Numbered from the stretch's first letter, positions 1-6,978 are shown. The stretch is 9,779 bases of DNA from Candidatus Hydrogenedentota bacterium (GCA_007124105.1 SLFT01000247.1:1-9779), one strand, 5' to 3'. Made by a program: numbers and translations. Notes: generated by a model not told the origin, from the letters alone.

Positions 1-895
1 ACGCGGCGAGCGGCGTGTAGCCCAATGCCCGCGCCTTGTCTTCGCGCATGACAATTACCGCGGACGCGCCGTCTGTCAAGGAACTGGAGTTGCCAGCTGT
101 GAGGGAGCCGTCTTCCTTAAAAACCGGCTTGAGTCGCGCCAGTTTTTCAAGGGTGGTGTCGCCGCGCACGATATTATCCTTGTCCACTGTTGTGCCGTCA
201 GGAGTTACAACAGGCATGATCTCCTCCGTAAGGATTCCTTCCCGGATGGCTGCCGCCGCGCGCTGGTGCGACTGCACGGCAAACGCATCCTGTGCCTCGC
301 GGGATATTTCATTGATTACAGCCATGCGTTCGGCCGCCTCTCCCATCAACTCTCCCGTAGAACGTTCACGGACACTCGGTCGGCTTGGAATAAGATCGCG
401 ACGAATGCTTAACTTTGTCATCAGTCGCAAATAGTCTTTCACGCCCGATTTGCCACTTAACAACACTGGGGCCGCCTTATGCACAAGACTTGGCGGCATG
501 GTCACCTCGGCATTACTGGTGGAATCGCTTCCTCCGGCAATCATAACGTCCGCTTCGCCGCGTTCAATAGTTGCCACGGCCTGCGTAATGGCCTTCAGCC
601 CGGAAGTGCAGGCCCGGGTAACCGTAGTCGCCTCAATACTGCGGGGCAGTCCCGCTTCCAGGACAATCTCTCTGCCGATATTTACCGATGCGCTCGGCAG
701 AATAACACCGCCCCAGACCAATCCGTCAATTGCTTCCGGTTGCAGTTCCGTGCGCCTCATAACCTCCCGGATCGCCACGGCGCCCAACGCAATTGTATTC
801 ATAGGAGTGAAGGCGCCGAATGAACGCAGGAATGGTGTGCGTACGCCTGCAACGATAACCGCGCGGCACCCTTCCTTGTTAAACGATACTGGCAT
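1..895 (-). CDS. fadI: Acetyl-CoA C-acyltransferase, FadI-type thiolase (3' end missing)
   Basis: This thiolase should cleave 3-ketoacyl-CoA with CoA, or run in reverse, as the last step of a cytoplasmic acyl-CoA cycle. The reading frame is open to the window edge and shows the first 298 residues. They include an N-terminal VAGVRTPF, the nucleophilic cysteine C96 in VTRACTSGLKA, AGGSDS near 120, and the substrate-side signature GNSSSLTDGASAV at 268-280. The stretch RDLIPSRPSVRERSTGELMG (167-186) resembles the FadI branch rather than FadA. The C-terminal catalytic His and second Cys lie outside the window. The start ATG has GGAG upstream (GGAGTACACACAATG on the minus strand) and lies 18 nt after the FabG stop, so it is the third gene of the operon. 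Family assignment is firm; chain-length specificity and direction are not known. Confidence 0.93.
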   Translation of the reverse strand, partial: MPVSFNKEGCRAVIVAGVRTPFLRSFGAFTPMNTIALGAVAIREVMRRTELQPEAIDGLVWGGVILPSASVNIGREIVLEAGLPRSIEATTVTRACTSGLKAITQAVATIERGEADVMIAGGSDSTSNAEVTMPPSLVHKAAPVLLSGKSGVKDYLRLMTKLSIRRDLIPSRPSVRERSTGELMGEAAERMAVINEISREAQDAFAVQSHQRAAAAIREGILTEEIMPVVTPDGTTVDKDNIVRGDTTLEKLARLKPVFKEDGSLTAGNSSSLTDGASAVIVMREDKARALGYTPLAA

Positions 896-913
896 TGTGT
901 GTACTCCTTTTTT

Positions 914-2332
914 TTAAGCCCCTACAAAATTTCCGCCGCAAACGCGCAATACCTGGCCTGTAAGTCCGGCCGCACCCGGGCTCGCCAGAAAAGTCACCGC
1001 CTCCGCCACGTCTTCAGGATGTCCGCCCTGGGAAAGGTTACACAGCCGCCGGGCCACTTCCCGCGTCATCATGGGCATGGCGGCGGTCATGGCAGTCTCT
1101 ATGAAACCGGGCGCCACCGCATTAACCGCGATACCGCGACTTGCGAGCGACGGCGCCAATGCCTGTATATAGCCAATAACGCCCGCTTTCGAAGCGGCGT
1201 AGTTTGTCTGACCCGCATTACCGGCAATACCGCCGATGGACGACAGACAGATGATGCGGCCGTTATCCTTGAGCAACGCCAACAGGGCTTTATTCAAGGC
1301 GATAAGCCCAATCAGGTTGACGCCAAGCACCATGTCCCAACGCGCCTCATCCATATTGCCCAAGGTCTTGTCGCGCGTTACGCCGGCATTATGCACGACA
1401 ATATCCAAACCATCAAATTTTTCCTTGACAAAGGACGCTACTTTTTCCGGCGCACCAGCATCGGTCACATCGCAACCCAACGCGCTGCCATTAATTTCTG
1501 CCGCGACCTTCTCCGCCGCCGCCAATTCCGCTGGACGGTCCATGCAAATTACATGGGCCCCTTCCCGCGCCAGCGCAAGCGCCGTTGATTTGCCTATGCC
1601 TCGCGCACCGCCGGTAACCAGCGCTATTTTTCCATCCAACACCTTTACGCGGGGCACAGGGTCCGGACATGAACACAAAGACGACAAATGCACCGGCTGA
1701 CCTGAAATATATGCCGCGTGTTTTGACAGCAGGAACCGCAGTACCGGATCAAGGCGGTCATTTGCATCCTCCGGGATATAGAGGGTCTGCGTCGTGATCC
1801 CCTTGCGTCCCATCTCACGCCCCATGCTGCGCACGAAACCTTCCAACGCGCGCGCGGCGGCAGCCGCCTCTGGTTGTTCCTTGGTTGCCGGCGGACGGCT
1901 TAGAACAAGCGCTCTGCCGCAATGACTCACCTTTTTGACAAGACCATGGAAGAAGGAATATACCGCGCGCAAATCCACTGCATCTTGTATGCCAGTTGCA
2001 TCAAACACCAGCGCATAAGGATGCAGGTCGTTTCTAGCGCCGCCCGCATCCAGTAGGGTTGCTTCGCCCTGTGCAGTGTAATTATCACATTGTTCGCTGG
2101 TCCCGGATACGGCCAATGCCGCGCCCGTAGACGCCAGACAGGGCGCCAGCAGCGGCGCCAGACTGCTGCCGTCCAGATGCCCGACAACAACTTGTTTTCC
2201 TTCCAGAAAACGCTCGGTCCAAGGACCATCCGCGCGCGCCAGGTATTGTGGCATGGGCACAGGAAGCCCCAAGGTCGTTATTATCTTGCGCGCCGTCGGT
2301 TTACGGCCCAGGTTTACGAAAAAGTCACTCAT
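914..2332 (-). CDS. fabG: High-molecular-weight 3-oxoacyl-(ACP/CoA) reductase, FabG4-type SDR
   Basis: This 472-residue short-chain dehydrogenase/reductase is about twice normal FabG length. An N-terminal flavodoxin-like, catalytically silent half (1-230) precedes a complete C-terminal SDR domain (about 231-470). Visible SDR marks are TGGARGIG (240-247), D265 at the end of the second strand (suggests NAD(H) preference), HNAG (314-317), N339, catalytic S365, Y378 and K382 in NYAASK, and VAPGFIET (407-413). FabG4 of Mycobacterium tuberculosis has this layout and reduces 3-ketoacyl-CoA with NADH. An ATG 180 nt upstream is in frame, but the chosen start has GGAGGAG seven nt before it and begins MSDFFVNLGR. 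The start sits inside the last codons of the dehydratase gene (ATGAGTGA, 8-nt overlap), so translation is probably coupled. Confidence 0.92.
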   Translation of the reverse strand: MSDFFVNLGRKPTARKIITTLGLPVPMPQYLARADGPWTERFLEGKQVVVGHLDGSSLAPLLAPCLASTGAALAVSGTSEQCDNYTAQGEATLLDAGGARNDLHPYALVFDATGIQDAVDLRAVYSFFHGLVKKVSHCGRALVLSRPPATKEQPEAAAAARALEGFVRSMGREMGRKGITTQTLYIPEDANDRLDPVLRFLLSKHAAYISGQPVHLSSLCSCPDPVPRVKVLDGKIALVTGGARGIGKSTALALAREGAHVICMDRPAELAAAEKVAAEINGSALGCDVTDAGAPEKVASFVKEKFDGLDIVVHNAGVTRDKTLGNMDEARWDMVLGVNLIGLIALNKALLALLKDNGRIICLSSIGGIAGNAGQTNYAASKAGVIGYIQALAPSLASRGIAVNAVAPGFIETAMTAAMPMMTREVARRLCNLSQGGHPEDVAEAVTFLASPGAAGLTGQVLRVCGGNFVGA

Positions 2333-3227
2333 TGTTCTTCTCCTCCATGGCTGTGTAGTGCCCCATTGCACAAGGGGCTTTACCGGGCATATCGCCAACA
2401 AACACTGTTCCATCTTCACAACAATAAACCGCTGGCGCAGCCGGCAATACAAGCGGACGTGTAAACCGGAGTTCCAACGTGTGTAATCGCTCAGGATGCC
2501 CATCCAAGACACACCGGTTCAGTGTTTCCACCGTGCGCGCCATTGTTCCAAGACCGTGTAAAATAACATTCTTAAAACCGGACAACCACGCATACAATCT
2601 TACCCAATGCACAGGATTAAAATCACCTGTCAACAAGGCAAACTCCAGACCGCTGCGCCTGGACAGACGCCACCGGTCAACTTCTTTTGCGTCTTCAGGG
2701 ATGCATGGCTTTTCTTTGTCGCTTTTTCCGCCCGACCGCTTGATTTGAAACAGAACACTTACGGTACATACCAGGGTCTCCGGGTGGTCTGATGTGCCTG
2801 TTACTACGCGCACCAACACTATGGCGCGACGTCTATCATCGTCAATGGATTCGATGTTGGCCCGCACCTGTAGTTCTTTTCCTCGGGGCAGGCTTCCTTT
2901 TACTTCCATGCGACAACCGGCATTGAGCATCTTTGCCATACTGTACGGCAGGTCAATAATAGTCTCCCCTACAACCGGAAAACACCACTGTGGAAACAAA
3001 TGCGCCGGCACACAATCGCGATAGTGCTTCGTGTCGCCGCCCATACTGACAATAAAATCATCTATCAGATCATCAGGAAGCGGTGAAAATATCCGCGTCA
3101 GGGGTGGTTCTGGAAGCTGATGGGGCACAGGACGGGTGCGACGAAGCGGCCCTTTCAAGACTGAGAGCGTCATGCGTACTACCATAGTAATCATAGACTT
3201 CTGGTGAAGGATGTGACGTATAAGCAT
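2325..3227 (-). CDS. MaoC/HtdX-like 3-hydroxyacyl dehydratase (hydratase 2 family)
   Basis: This is probably a double-hotdog dehydratase/hydratase that interconverts 3-hydroxyacyl and trans-2-enoyl thioesters. The C-terminal half carries the hydratase-2 motif GDFNPVHW at residues 201-208 (D202 and H207 the expected catalytic pair), followed by AWLSGFKNVILHGLGTMA (213-230). The N-terminal half (about 45-165) looks like a degenerate second hotdog. Its place before a FabG4-type reductase and a thiolase matches the HtdX-FabG4-FadA2 neighbourhood of M. tuberculosis. The start is uncertain. A GTG at 3245 and several later ATGs are in frame. ATG 3227 is preferred because AGGAG lies 9 nt before it, giving 300 residues; homologues nearer 280 residues would favour ATG 3188 or 3170. 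The stop overlaps the fabG start by 8 nt. Confidence 0.88.
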   Translation of the reverse strand: MLIRHILHQKSMITMVVRMTLSVLKGPLRRTRPVPHQLPEPPLTRIFSPLPDDLIDDFIVSMGGDTKHYRDCVPAHLFPQWCFPVVGETIIDLPYSMAKMLNAGCRMEVKGSLPRGKELQVRANIESIDDDRRRAIVLVRVVTGTSDHPETLVCTVSVLFQIKRSGGKSDKEKPCIPEDAKEVDRWRLSRRSGLEFALLTGDFNPVHWVRLYAWLSGFKNVILHGLGTMARTVETLNRCVLDGHPERLHTLELRFTRPLVLPAAPAVYCCEDGTVFVGDMPGKAPCAMGHYTAMEEKNNE

Positions 3228-3291
3228 TCGCTCCATCTCCTGCACGTTTTCTGTGGTCGGTCTTTCCGATAGTAACCAGGCAATAAAGAGA

Positions 3292-3321
3292 AATATCCCC
3301 GCGTCGGGGATACAGTGTCAA
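3292..3321 (-). promoter_or_regulatory. Promoter of the maoC-fabG-fadI operon
   Basis: Read on the minus strand, a perfect -35 TTGACA (plus 3316-3321) is followed after 18 bp by GATATT (plus 3292-3297) as the -10. This places the transcript start near 3285, about 58 nt before the dehydratase ATG. A 19-bp palindrome fills the spacer and enters the -10. No other promoter is needed for the three genes, which are nearly contiguous. Confidence 0.5.
3294..3312. promoter_or_regulatory. Perfect 19-bp palindrome over the operon promoter (candidate operator)
   Basis: The arms TATCCCCG and CGGGGATA are perfectly complementary around a 3-nt centre (CGT on the plus strand). The element begins 3 nt inside the -35 and covers the spacer and most of the -10, the usual position for a repressor site. 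A 3-nt loop without a following T-run makes an RNA terminator less likely. The protein that would bind is not identified. Confidence 0.45.
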
Positions 3322-3352
3322 GCTGCTCTGATGTGGACGCGTCATAGCCTGC

Positions 3353-3382
3353 GATGTCCGATATCCTCCGACAATGTCTGAC
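3353..3382 (+). repeat. 10-bp-period TCCGAC array, copy A (3 units)
   Basis: Three consecutive 10-mers, GATGTCCGAT, ATCCTCCGAC and AATGTCTGAC, fit the consensus NNNGTCCGAC. They lie in the spacer between the exported-protein stop and the dehydratase operon promoter. Similar arrays occur at 4997-5045 (opposite strand), 5912-5951 and 8033-8092. Confidence 0.5.
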
Positions 3383-3475
3383 AGCGCGCTGATTAACCCG
3401 TTTCCCTTCTCCCTGTTATTTACGATAACGGAACGCGATCGCGCCATATACATGTAGCGGCGACCGCTAAGCGGT

Positions 3476-4663
3476 TTATTGTTCAATGAGTGATTTCAAC
3501 CGTCGCAAGTCCTGCTCTGTCAATCCCATCTGGCGCGCTCTCGCCCGTAAATTTGCGCCTGCGGGCGAGTTGCGCAATTCCATGATAATACGCCGTTGCT
3601 CGGCCCGTGGCAGCGCTTGAAATTGTCGGAGAAGCGCCCGCGCGGAAGCCGGCGTTTTTGGAAGCGATTCCAACTGTGACATAAGAGATGGCGGAATGCG
3701 ACCACCTCGAATTTGCGATGTGGGAAGACGACCGCCAGCAACCGGCGAAGCCGGCAACCTGCCGCTTGCCAGCGCGAAAACATCCTCTATTTCGACGCTC
3801 TGAAACCGAGGACGTGGAACAGGAAAAGCAAAATCTTGTGCAGGCGGCGCATCAACAGTCCAGTTATCAAGGGTCACATTAACCGAAACAATCGTATCAT
3901 CATTGGCGCCAACCATGCCCGGCATTTCCCGGAATACAGTGGACAAATCCATGTGCAGACCAGCCAGTCGCGGTGTATCGCCGAGCGCGTTATGGACAAG
4001 CATTTGAACGCTCAAGTCTCGGAATGAATGATAGGCGTTGAACACCATGTCCAGATTCAACGCAGTTTCGCCGGAAGCAGCGGCGTTTGTGACGCGCCCT
4101 TCAGCAAGCATGTTCCACCAGCGTTCGGGTTTCGAGTATTCAAGAAAATCGTAAAACATCAGTACCGCGGGCACTGTCAGGCCCTCGGGTTGTTCGTGAA
4201 TGCGGGCCATGATTGTAATCAGGTTGATTTCACGGGGCAAGAACATTTGTCCGGAACCCTGGCGTCCCGAGGAAAGCAGCCTTACAATGATCGCCTCGTC
4301 CTCTTCTCCGTACACCGAGATGGCAAGACGGCCTGGCCCATGTTTCGACAGTGAGAATGCATACGAATTCTTCTGTGCCTCGCCGCCTTGTTCTATGCTG
4401 GTCTCCAATACGCCCCGTGCGGAGAATTCCGTGAGATCATACAGGTAGCCATGAGTCCTCTCAAGCAATTGCTCGAATGCGTCTGTTATATCCGGCTCTT
4501 GCGCTTCTTTCGTTTCCGCCTGTTCTGTGTCCGCCTGTTCTGTGTCCGCCTGTTCCGTGTCCGCCCGGGCTACGTCGCGTAAGCCTGGCATCATCAAGAA
4601 ACACACGACCAGTATCCCCATAGTCTTCGCGCAGGCGGCGTTATTTTTATTCATGCGCTGCAT
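3476..4663 (-). CDS. Exported protein, LolA-fold/DUF2092-like, with two short repeats
   Basis: This 395-residue protein probably acts outside the cytoplasm. The N-terminus has a Sec signal peptide: basic start, hydrophobic core MGILVVCFLMMPGL (15-28) and cleavage expected after A34 (VARA/DTEQ). Mature residues begin with ADTEQ three times plus a worn fourth copy (34-56). Residues 60-285 resemble DUF2092/LolA-like proteins: an early SFxAxG-like strand (EFSARGVLETSIEQ), a central hydrophobic helix region, and an ending of the form LDNWTVDAPPAQDFAFPVP. This match is by pattern only. A linker then repeats a 10-residue unit three times (GRLPASPVAG, GRLPTSQIRG, GRIPPSLMSQ; 301-330), before a helical, arginine-rich tail. 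An upstream ATG at 4690 exists, but 4663 has GGGAG 8 nt before it and gives the better signal peptide. Its function is not known. Confidence 0.8.
   Translation of the reverse strand: MQRMNKNNAACAKTMGILVVCFLMMPGLRDVARADTEQADTEQADTEQAETKEAQEPDITDAFEQLLERTHGYLYDLTEFSARGVLETSIEQGGEAQKNSYAFSLSKHGPGRLAISVYGEEDEAIIVRLLSSGRQGSGQMFLPREINLITIMARIHEQPEGLTVPAVLMFYDFLEYSKPERWWNMLAEGRVTNAAASGETALNLDMVFNAYHSFRDLSVQMLVHNALGDTPRLAGLHMDLSTVFREMPGMVGANDDTIVSVNVTLDNWTVDAPPAQDFAFPVPRPRFQSVEIEDVFALASGRLPASPVAGGRLPTSQIRGGRIPPSLMSQLESLPKTPASARALLRQFQALPRAEQRRIIMELRNSPAGANLRARARQMGLTEQDLRRLKSLIEQ
4521..4565 (-). repeat. Three tandem 15-bp units coding ADTEQ
   Basis: The plus strand reads TGTTCTGTGTCCGCC twice, then TGTTCCGTGTCCGCC with one change. 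On the minus strand each unit codes ADTEQ, just after the predicted signal-peptide cleavage. A fourth, diverged unit precedes it on the plus strand (about 4506-4520, coding AETKE). The near identity of the units suggests recent slippage expansion; copy number may vary between strains. Confidence 0.85.
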
Positions 4664-4791
4664 ATCATGTACTCCCTGTTCAATAAGCATCTGGTGCCCG
4701 CATTTTGCTGTTTCCGCAAATTGTGCGTTATCTCAGGCGCTGCGCAAGGCCGCAATGCAGCCCGGACAGCAGTGCGAATTACTACACACCC

Positions 4792-4820
4792 ATTATAACG
4801 CATAGGCCGGCAAGTCACAA
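4792..4820 (-). promoter_or_regulatory. Promoter of the exported-protein gene
   Basis: On the minus strand TTGTGA (plus 4815-4820) and a perfect TATAAT (plus 4792-4797) are separated by 17 bp. The transcript would start near 4785 and have a leader of about 120 nt before ATG 4663. Confidence 0.5.
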
Positions 4821-4908
4821 GTTCCCAGAGATGGAAGGCCTTTGTGTGTTGGCCCCAATTCCCGCTTTTTTTATATGTCGCCCACGCCTTTTCGGCTGGT
4901 ACTGCTGT

Positions 4909-4937
4909 TTGCATTATTTAACGTGTTTTGTTATGAT
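4909..4937 (+). promoter_or_regulatory. Candidate plus-strand promoter with long leader
   Basis: TTGCAT (4909-4914) and TATGAT (4932-4937) are separated by exactly 17 bp. If used, the transcript would begin near 4944, leaving an untranslated leader of about 290 nt before the Abi-alpha-like ATG, with an early hairpin at 4958-4979. It could instead drive a small RNA. Confidence 0.35.
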
Positions 4938-4957
4938 TGCTTTAGGTTAGCTGTTAA

Positions 4958-4979
4958 GCAGTGCCTCATACGGTACTGC
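4958..4979 (+). other. Hairpin at the start of the leader
   Basis: GCAGTGCC pairs with GGTACTGC (one G-U pair) around the 6-nt loop TCATAC. No T-run follows, so it is not a standard terminator. It lies about 15 nt after the predicted transcript start and could be a 5' stabilising stem. Confidence 0.3.
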
Positions 4980-4996
4980 TCCAAAAATGTGACCTA

Positions 4997-5045
4997 TCGG
5001 CGGACTGTCGGGCACTGTTGAACGGCGTTTAACGTGTCAGATGAT
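4997..5045 (-). repeat. 10-bp-period TCCGAC array, copy B (worn, inverted)
   Basis: On the plus strand the units TCGGCGGACT, GTCGGGCACT, GTTGAACGGC, GTTTAACGTG and GTCAGATGAT follow one another, with a 1-nt slip before the last. They fit the reverse form GTCGGACNNN only loosely. Units 3 and 4 also pair as a GTTGAAC/GTTTAAC hairpin (5017-5033). This is the weakest of the four copies. Confidence 0.3.
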
Positions 5046-5236
5046 GTCCCCGTCAATGTATGTTTGTGGTGGTTGTGTAAGCTTCATGAGCGGCTATCTG
5101 TGCTGTCGCGACCTTAGCATAAATGGAGACAGCGACAGCGTGCGTTGAATGTACGCATGTCGAGATTATTGAGGCGCGGATAGACCCGTTAACATAGGGT
5201 GGTTGCTGATACTGGCCGGAGGGGATACGCACATCA

Positions 5237-5818
5237 ATGAAAGGACTTGAAGAGTGGCGGGCGCGCAATGCGGGCAATGTACTTGCGCGCGCGGAGCGGC
5301 GCCTGGAGGCCGCTAACAAGCCGGCTGAACAATTGCGACAAACGCACCCCCGCCTCCTTTACATCATTTTTGATCACAGTTCCTGGCATGATGCAGAAGA
5401 GATGCAGGAAATGTGGGCCGGGCTGCTCGTCTCCTCGGCGTTAGGCGATCCCTATGATGAAAGCAATCTGGTGTTCGTGGGCATTTTGAGTCAGATGACC
5501 GCCAGCGAAGTGCGCATTCTCAATCACGCGTGTTATAACGCCACCAAAGTGGTCTCTGACGACGGCGTTATCGCGGCGGAACAGTTCGAATACTCGTTGA
5601 ACGATCTGATGCGCATTTCACGCACATCGGAGCTTTTCCGACTCGATTTCCAACTCGATCACCTTCGCGCTCTTGGGTTGTTTCCTTTTGGAATAGGGCT
5701 TACGGAACCGTCGCGACAATTTTTGGCTGATATCACCCCCAGCTCCCTGGCGTTGTACATGTTTGTCCGGTGTCGCGGCTTCCCGGGACCGCCCTCTGAT
5801 TTCTTTTCGTTCGTGTAA
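5237..5818 (+). CDS. DUF4393/Abi-alpha-like protein, apparently short at the N-terminus
   Basis: The 193-residue product resembles the DUF4393 (abortive infection alpha) family. The family core DAEEMQEMWAGLL (52-64) follows a hydrophobic LLYIIFDHSSW, and then come GILSQMTASEVRILNHA (82-98) and an ending LTEPSRQFLADITPSSLALYMFVRCRGF of the usual 'late helix' type. As I remember the family, full-length members have about 50 more residues before the basic, alanine-rich helix that begins here at residue 5. In-frame stops at 5195 and 5207 rule out a simple upstream extension. The start has GGAGGGG 12-14 nt upstream, a loose spacing. No toxin motif is visible. Its defence role is only a family-level association and is not shown here. 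Confidence 0.7.
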   Translation: MKGLEEWRARNAGNVLARAERRLEAANKPAEQLRQTHPRLLYIIFDHSSWHDAEEMQEMWAGLLVSSALGDPYDESNLVFVGILSQMTASEVRILNHACYNATKVVSDDGVIAAEQFEYSLNDLMRISRTSELFRLDFQLDHLRALGLFPFGIGLTEPSRQFLADITPSSLALYMFVRCRGFPGPPSDFFSFV

Positions 5819-5826
5819 GAGTTGCC

Positions 5827-5849
5827 GCTGCTTGTAGCTGTACAACAGC
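5827..5849 (+). terminator. Hairpin just after the Abi-alpha-like gene
   Basis: GCTG, a bulged C, and TTGTA pair with TACAA and CAGC around the loop GCTG, 9 nt past the stop codon. There is no T-run, so intrinsic termination is doubtful. It may only protect the 3' end. Confidence 0.25.
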
Positions 5850-5877
5850 CACGAAAGCCGAAGCGGGTGTTCATAAA

Positions 5878-5907
5878 TCCTACCGCATTACCATGAATGC
5901 TGTAGGA
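5878..5907. repeat. 11-bp interrupted inverted repeat
   Basis: TCCTAC and GCATT pair with AATGC and GTAGGA around ACCATG, with one C/T mismatch. It ends 4 nt before repeat array C begins. No T-run follows, so it could be a protein site or a structured RNA. Confidence 0.4.
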
Positions 5908-5911
5908 GGAT

Positions 5912-5951
5912 ATCGTCTGACACAGTCCGACACAGTCCGACCGCGTTCGAC
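5912..5951 (+). repeat. 10-bp-period TCCGAC array, copy C (4 units)
   Basis: Four consecutive 10-mers are ATCGTCTGAC, ACAGTCCGAC, ACAGTCCGAC and CGCGTTCGAC. Two are identical. This is the best-kept copy in the window. The bases just before it, GGAGGATATCG, recur inverted inside copy A at 3359-3369. Confidence 0.6.
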
Positions 5952-6054
5952 AATGAACAAAAGTCCATCAACAAATCACATTTCTGATTAGTCATAACAT
6001 AAGAGATTTTCCGCCAAGCTGGATTAAGCGCCCAATGACGCAGGACTTTCATTC

Positions 6055-6978
6055 ATGAGTATGCCCACACGAGACGATTACGTCGTGGCGATCCAAGACC
6101 CGGCGAATATCGCCCTGCCTTTACTACATAACATGCGCCTTGCATGTACGGACAATGCGCCACGTGTGTGGACAGGTGCGTTCGGAATAGTGTTTCGCTT
6201 CGAGCGAAATGATGGAACCGCGCGCGCAGTAAAATGTTTCACCAGTACGCACCGGACACGGGCCGAGCGATACGAAGCCATCTCAGAGCATTTGGACCGC
6301 GTATTCTTTCAGAACCATCCGCTGACCCGATATTTGGCAAATACCCTTTATATGCGTCAGGGCATACGGGTGCAAGGGAAATGGCGCCCCCTTTTACTGA
6401 TGGACTGGGTGGACGGCGTCTTTATTGATGAATATGTCGGCGCCCTGGTGGAAAATGAGGATGCAGGCCGCCGTGTTGCTGAGACGGCGGACCAGTGGAT
6501 AGAAATGGTCTTTGCATTGAGGGGAGCGCAAGTTGCGCATGGCGATCTGCAGCATGGGAACGTATTGATTACGCCTTCAGGGGATATGAAGTTGATTGAT
6601 TATGACGGTCTGTGCGTACCAACCCTGGCCAATCGTTACGTCATGGAGGGCGGACATCAGAACTATCAGCATCCTGCCCGAACCCTCCGTTTTGATGAGA
6701 ACCTGGACGCCTTTTCTGCATTGGTTATCCTGACCGCGTTAACGGCCGTTTCGTTGCAGCCCGGGCTTTGGCGTCACTACTACAAAGGCAACAACATGCT
6801 GTTCGTGGAGTCTGATTTCCAAGATCCCGACACATCGCCCCTCTTTCACGACCTTGAGCGAATTGGCGATTCCCGGCTCTTGTATCTCACACGCGAACTC
6901 AGGAAGGCTTGCGCAACCCGGGACGCGTCCGCTGTGAAAGCCTTCGAGGAAATTGTTGCGGCGCTGTCTGGGCAATGA
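6055..6978 (+). CDS. Eukaryote-like Ser/Thr protein kinase, stand-alone catalytic domain
   Basis: The 307-residue protein is a kinase-fold catalytic domain with no membrane segment or sensor. A glycine loop GAFG (41-44) is followed by the ATP-anchoring K60 in ARAVK. The catalytic loop is HGDLQHGN (162-169, D164 base, N169 metal), and DYDG (182-185) stands where DFG is usual. GHQNYQHP (200-207) and DENLDAFSALVIL (214-226) are hallmarks of a bacterial branch of small kinases often found beside phosphatase and von Willebrand A proteins. Neither partner is in this window. All core catalytic residues are present, so activity is plausible. The substrate is unknown. AGGA lies 9 nt before the ATG; the ATG at 6061 is a possible alternative. 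Confidence 0.88.
   Translation: MSMPTRDDYVVAIQDPANIALPLLHNMRLACTDNAPRVWTGAFGIVFRFERNDGTARAVKCFTSTHRTRAERYEAISEHLDRVFFQNHPLTRYLANTLYMRQGIRVQGKWRPLLLMDWVDGVFIDEYVGALVENEDAGRRVAETADQWIEMVFALRGAQVAHGDLQHGNVLITPSGDMKLIDYDGLCVPTLANRYVMEGGHQNYQHPARTLRFDENLDAFSALVILTALTAVSLQPGLWRHYYKGNNMLFVESDFQDPDTSPLFHDLERIGDSRLLYLTRELRKACATRDASAVKAFEEIVAALSGQ

Larger units (their letters stand above)
4664..5236. other. 573-bp divergent spacer
   Basis: No convincing gene is seen between the exported-protein start and the Abi-alpha-like start. It contains the minus-strand promoter at 4792-4820, a plus-strand promoter at 4909-4937, hairpins at 4958-4979 and 5017-5033, and a worn 10-bp-period repeat array on the minus strand. 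A 24-codon ORF (5123-5197) lies in the frame of the next gene but has no Shine-Dalgarno site and is cut off by two stops. Confidence 0.6.

Noticed and set aside
479..823. Plus-strand ORFs opposite the thiolase and reductase
   Set aside because: They are reverse-strand shadows of two genes with full family signatures.
3466..3478. ACCGCTAAGCGGT hairpin next to the exported-protein stop as a terminator
   Set aside because: The stem is only 5 bp, and the T-rich side falls on the plus strand, opposite to the transcript that would need it.
3073..3486. 137-residue minus-strand ORF between the exported protein and the dehydratase
   Set aside because: It overlaps the dehydratase N-terminus by about 155 bp, starts inside the previous stop region without a Shine-Dalgarno site, and crosses the promoter, palindrome and repeat array.
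4521..4565. The 15-bp ADTEQ-coding repeat as a further copy of the TCCGAC array
   Set aside because: Both contain GTCCG, but the unit is 15 bp and in phase with codons, so coding slippage explains it.
5053..5319. 88-residue minus-strand ORF over the Abi-alpha-like start
   Set aside because: Its codons are the reverse of a well-supported gene and spacer repeats, and the product has low complexity.
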